The position numbers and the translations under genes are program-made. The notes below the pieces were generated by a model. The model was not told the DNA's origin. It was given only the letters and a program-made list of their open reading frames with translations, and searched no databases. A stretch of DNA of 64,000 nt from Fibrobacter sp. (GTDB taxonomy: Bacteria; Fibrobacterota; Fibrobacteria; Fibrobacterales; Fibrobacteraceae): positions 13,300 through 77,299 of the forward strand of contig JAFZOV010000038.1 of assembly GCA_017550445.1 (NCBI GenBank), in the 5' to 3' direction. Shown piece by piece: positions 61,141 to 64,000 of the stretch (position 1 is its first letter; each line of letters opens with the position of its first letter).

Positions 61141-63009
61141 ATGAATACTATGTACGCACAAATACAAGCCCCTATCCAAAAGAAGGATGCGTCCACCGCA
61201 ACATCCGTCCTCGATACATCTTCTCAAAGCGAATCCCTCCAGCGTAAAGCGGACATGGCAAGCAACGCCGCTCAGCGTGCGGAAATTCCACGACAGAATA
61301 ATACAGGTATGCCGGATAATTTAAAGGCCGGTATTGAAAGCCTCTCTCGTTTTTCGATGGATGATGTACGTGTTCATTACAACAGCAGCAAGCCAGCAAC
61401 AGTACAAGCCCTCGCCTATACACAAGGCACTGACATCCATGTTGCCCCCGGCCAAGAAATGCACCTTCCCCACGAAGCATGGCATGTCGCGCAACAAATG
61501 GCTGGCCGCGTTTCACCCACAATAAATATCAACGGCATGCCGGTAAATGACAATGCTGCGCTAGAGCATGAAGCCGATGTGATGGGGGAAAAGGCGGTGA
61601 TGCTGAGAAAAGAAAATGTTGAAACAAAGTCTAAAAATGTACCTAGGAGAGCCTTGCAATTAAAACCTGGTGATGACATCGATATGGTTTGCGCTGCAGA
61701 TGTTTGGTATCGCGATTTAGGAGGAGAATGTAAACATGTTAAAGGCGTTGGTTACAATAATCTTAGTGACAAACAAACTGTGTTAAATACTTTTTTTGAT
61801 TATGATTTAATTGAATTAGGTTTAGGTCGCTATAAAAAAACAAATGAACCAGGAAAATGCGCAGAACCACATGCTGTAGCTAATGCATTAAAAAATATTC
61901 CTAAATGCAATAACAGTATGAGTTTATTTTATGGAGAAGAAATAATTCCTGACGTATCTGAATATTTAGACATCTATGTCAGCGACTCTGTTGTCCGAAA
62001 AAAAGGAGATATCAAAGACTTCCCTAAAACAGATAATGAGAACGTAAACACTTTCTCAAGGTGTGAAACATGCGCCCAATGGATAGGAAGCGACAATCAT
62101 GTTTATCCCTATTATTTAGAAATTACATCAACAAAGAATAATCTTCTTGAGCAAACAAGAAATTATTCGGAAGACAAAACTAAGACATTAGAGAAGTTTA
62201 TCACTTATAAGGAGCGAATGATTTTCGAAGAAAAAACATTTCACAATGTATGTTTTTTAACTCAGGCACACACGCCATTACCTTGCTGGTTAAAAAATGA
62301 TAAAGAAATTCAACATATAGATGAACAAAAAGGGTTACGTACTATAATAAAGAAACAGTTATTAAAAAATAGAACTTGTGAAATTATTAATCAAGCGGTA
62401 AACATTGTGAATAACGTGACAGCTGATTCAGATGTACAAGAATGTAGCATATTGTCATCTGAATATGTAATAAAAATTACAGAATTAAAGAAAGCTTTGT
62501 CTCTAGAACATACCAACGAAGAAAATAAAAAAAAGATAAAAAACCTTTCTACAAAGAAAAAACAAATTGAAGACGAGATAAAAAACCTTTCTATGCAGAA
62601 AACGCAAATTGAAGACGAGATAAAAAAACTTTCTATGCAGAAAACGCAAATTGAAGACGAGATAAAAAACCTTTCTATGCAGAAGATACAAATAATAGAA
62701 TCTTCTAAAACAATCAGGTCAGAAATTAAAAACAAAATAAAGGAAGAAGGCAAAACAGTTTATTCAACAATTGACCAAATCGCAGAAACAGAGAAAGACT
62801 TGCGTCACGCTTACGATTTCATTCAACAAAATAGAAAAATTGGAACAGACGAATTTTCCATATCAGAAAATTTAGGATTTACAAAAAAATACACCGAGTA
62901 TATATTAGGCATCTTAAAAAAAAACAGTTTAATCTCCCCCCAAAAAAATAGAAAAGAAAGGGACCTTGCGAGAAAAAAAGCAAGAGACCGAAAATACTCT
63001 TGGGACTAG
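61141..63009 (+). CDS. DUF4157 eCIS cargo protein with deaminase-like domain and coiled-coil repeats
   Basis: 622 residues from ATG 61141, chosen because MNTMYAQIQAPIQ matches the sibling leaders; an upstream ATG at 61102 adds 13 residues. DUF4157 lies about 56-155 with HEAWH at 111-115. From about residue 160 the sequence is AT-rich. KCAEPHAVANAL (C240, E242) and RCETC (C308, C311) match the zinc ligands of CDA-fold YwqJ-like deaminases. Residues 466-521 are four 14-residue repeats (IKNLSMQKTQIEDE), a coiled coil; a basic end with a helix-turn-helix-like segment follows. It is likely a nucleic-acid-targeting toxin. Confidence 0.75.
   Translation: MNTMYAQIQAPIQKKDASTATSVLDTSSQSESLQRKADMASNAAQRAEIPRQNNTGMPDNLKAGIESLSRFSMDDVRVHYNSSKPATVQALAYTQGTDIHVAPGQEMHLPHEAWHVAQQMAGRVSPTININGMPVNDNAALEHEADVMGEKAVMLRKENVETKSKNVPRRALQLKPGDDIDMVCAADVWYRDLGGECKHVKGVGYNNLSDKQTVLNTFFDYDLIELGLGRYKKTNEPGKCAEPHAVANALKNIPKCNNSMSLFYGEEIIPDVSEYLDIYVSDSVVRKKGDIKDFPKTDNENVNTFSRCETCAQWIGSDNHVYPYYLEITSTKNNLLEQTRNYSEDKTKTLEKFITYKERMIFEEKTFHNVCFLTQAHTPLPCWLKNDKEIQHIDEQKGLRTIIKKQLLKNRTCEIINQAVNIVNNVTADSDVQECSILSSEYVIKITELKKALSLEHTNEENKKKIKNLSTKKKQIEDEIKNLSMQKTQIEDEIKKLSMQKTQIEDEIKNLSMQKIQIIESSKTIRSEIKNKIKEEGKTVYSTIDQIAETEKDLRHAYDFIQQNRKIGTDEFSISENLGFTKKYTEYILGILKKNSLISPQKNRKERDLARKKARDRKYSWD
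62536..62703 (+). repeat. Four 42-nt tandem repeats encoding a coiled coil
   Basis: Four in-frame copies of a 42-nt unit (14 residues, IKNLS-QK-QIEDE type) inside the second cargo gene, at 62536, 62578, 62620 and 62662. Copies 2 and 3 are nearly identical, pointing to recent duplication; the last copy decays. Confidence 0.9.
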
Positions 63010-63072
63010 CCACCCCCATCTTTTTTACTAATTTATCCATATCCCACACAAAGTAAACTATAAGGAGAAAAT

Positions 63073-63804
63073 ATGACCGACAACAACAGCTGCCAAAATA
63101 AGAAAAAATGGCTTGATACCTGCGGGCGCTTGATTAATCTGCTGCTCGCCATTTGCGGCACGGCCACAGCCATATTCGCCTACCACGCCTCGCTTAATTC
63201 TAACGAGATTTCCAGGCGTTCCTTCGAAAATGCAGAACGGAGCGCCCAGCCCATTATTTCGGGCTACCTCGACACAGACTCCAACCTCATTATAAACATT
63301 CAAAAAGAATTCCGCGGCATTAACTTCGTGAATGCGACTCCGGTAATCACGCTTATGGAGGGGATCATCAACGAAAGATCCCTCGAATCCATGAAAAAGA
63401 CCGTCTTTGCATACAAAAGCAAAAGGATTGGTTCCTGCCACTCAGACGAAGCGAACAACATAAAGTGCGATAACCGAGATTTCAAACATTTTATTAGAAA
63501 ACTGAACTTTCTTTTAATTCGCAACAACACCCAAAGCGACTCCACAGAGAATTCCTTCAGGAACCTCTATTTCGCATACCTATTCACCATTTCTTACAAC
63601 GACATTTACAACAAAAGGCAAACCCAGCATTTTATTGTAAGCCTACACGGTCGCCAGCATCAAATTTCCGATTCGCTCTTTAAAGAAAAATTCACCGATA
63701 CAGAGTACTTGACCATATCAGACGCCACCGAAGAAGGCCTCAACAAGATTCTGTCTAAATTGAGCCAGGCAGAAGACCAAACTATACCGCGCAAAAAAGA
63801 TTAA
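63073..63804 (+). CDS. Hypothetical single-pass membrane protein
   Basis: 243 residues after AAGGAG. A basic N-terminus and one helix (about residues 17-38: LINLLLAICGTATAIFAYHA) anchor a soluble domain, which contains ISRRSFENAERSAQPIISGY. Base composition is again like the chromosome, unlike the cargo genes before it. It ends about 40 nt before metG. I recognise no family. It could be an unrelated resident gene or a protection factor for the cargo. Confidence 0.65.
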   Translation: MTDNNSCQNKKKWLDTCGRLINLLLAICGTATAIFAYHASLNSNEISRRSFENAERSAQPIISGYLDTDSNLIINIQKEFRGINFVNATPVITLMEGIINERSLESMKKTVFAYKSKRIGSCHSDEANNIKCDNRDFKHFIRKLNFLLIRNNTQSDSTENSFRNLYFAYLFTISYNDIYNKRQTQHFIVSLHGRQHQISDSLFKEKFTDTEYLTISDATEEGLNKILSKLSQAEDQTIPRKKD

Positions 63805-63807
63805 AAT

Positions 63808-64000
<193 letters not shown>

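Larger units (their letters stand above)
42552..63009 (+). other. Extracellular contractile injection system (eCIS) gene cluster with cargo genes
   Basis: Seventeen to eighteen genes on one strand in tight order: cap/DUF4255, unknown, sheath, tube, second tube, DUF5908-like, LysM baseplate, spike, PAAR, gp25, gpJ, fiber candidate, second baseplate protein, tape measure, AAA+ ATPase, membrane protein, three leader-bearing cargo-type proteins. This order matches Afp/PVC-type particles. No phage capsid, terminase or integrase is present, so it is not a prophage. No T6SS membrane complex (TssJLM) or TssE-H typical set is present. Confidence 0.93.

Noticed and set aside
42552..63009. Prophage or R-type tailocin
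   Set aside because: No holin, endolysin, capsid, portal, terminase or integrase. The AAA+ ATPase, DUF4255, DUF5908 and DUF4157 cargo point to an eCIS.

Overview
The window looks like chromosomal DNA of a Fibrobacter-type bacterium. This is inferred from gene content, not from a database match. The signs are poly-Ser linkers in lipoproteins (8823-9989, 16394-18655), a DUF3450 gene beside a TtpC/ExbB-like gene, a C-terminal phenylalanine on several outer-membrane-like proteins, weak or absent Shine-Dalgarno sites in many housekeeping genes, and a gram-negative envelope gene set. Housekeeping genes have moderate GC; a few accessory stretches are strongly AT-rich.

Layout. 1-8.8 kb holds cell-envelope genes: the TtpC/ExbB-like and DUF3450 pair, an ankyrin lipoprotein, an MltD-like LysM transglycosylase with a newly noted 52-residue membrane protein, an OmpA/TSP3 protein, and a SlyD-like FKBP. 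8.8-18.7 kb holds a poly-Ser lipoprotein, an epimerase next to a divergent DnaA-family protein, a U32 tRNA-hydroxylation enzyme, a Wzi-like outer membrane protein and a Cthe_2159-like beta-helix lipoprotein. 18.7-29.9 kb holds pilT with a large acidic TPR protein, a Trm112-like protein, three family-2 glycosyltransferases and a DUF2723 (TMEM260-like) membrane protein, then nusB. 30-32.3 kb is ribH-ribBA-ribE. 32.4-42.1 kb holds a DUF2279 protein, fabF, a nucleotidyltransferase-like protein, orn, a PBP transpeptidase, lgt, pmbA, an orphan HigA-like protein, an AlgJ/AlgX-like SGNH protein and tRNA-Arg(CCT). The right edge begins metG.

The main accessory system runs from 42.55 to 63.0 kb on the + strand. 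It is an extracellular contractile injection system (eCIS, Afp/PVC-like). In order it encodes a DUF4255 protein, an unknown protein, one sheath, two tube-type proteins, a 49-residue DUF5908-like protein, a LysM baseplate protein, a VgrG/Pvc8-like spike, PAAR, gp25, gpJ, a fiber candidate, a second baseplate protein, a short tape measure, an AAA+ ATPase and a membrane protein with a degenerate chitinase-like (GH18) domain. Next come three cargo-type genes sharing one N-terminal leader: a 73-residue leader-only protein, and two DUF4157 (HEAWH) proteins with unrelated AT-rich C-terminal domains. One C-terminus resembles ADP-ribosyl cyclases/NADases. The other carries CAE...CxxC deaminase-like zinc ligands followed by a tandem-repeat coiled coil. 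The cluster is densely packed with stop/start overlaps, so the particle and its cargo are probably one or a few transcripts.

Two genome-scale features recur. Several intergenic spacers hold fold-back elements built from very short degenerate tandem repeats. Six genes have a TATATT/TAAATT element only 6-10 nt before the start codon, which predicts leaderless or nearly leaderless mRNAs.
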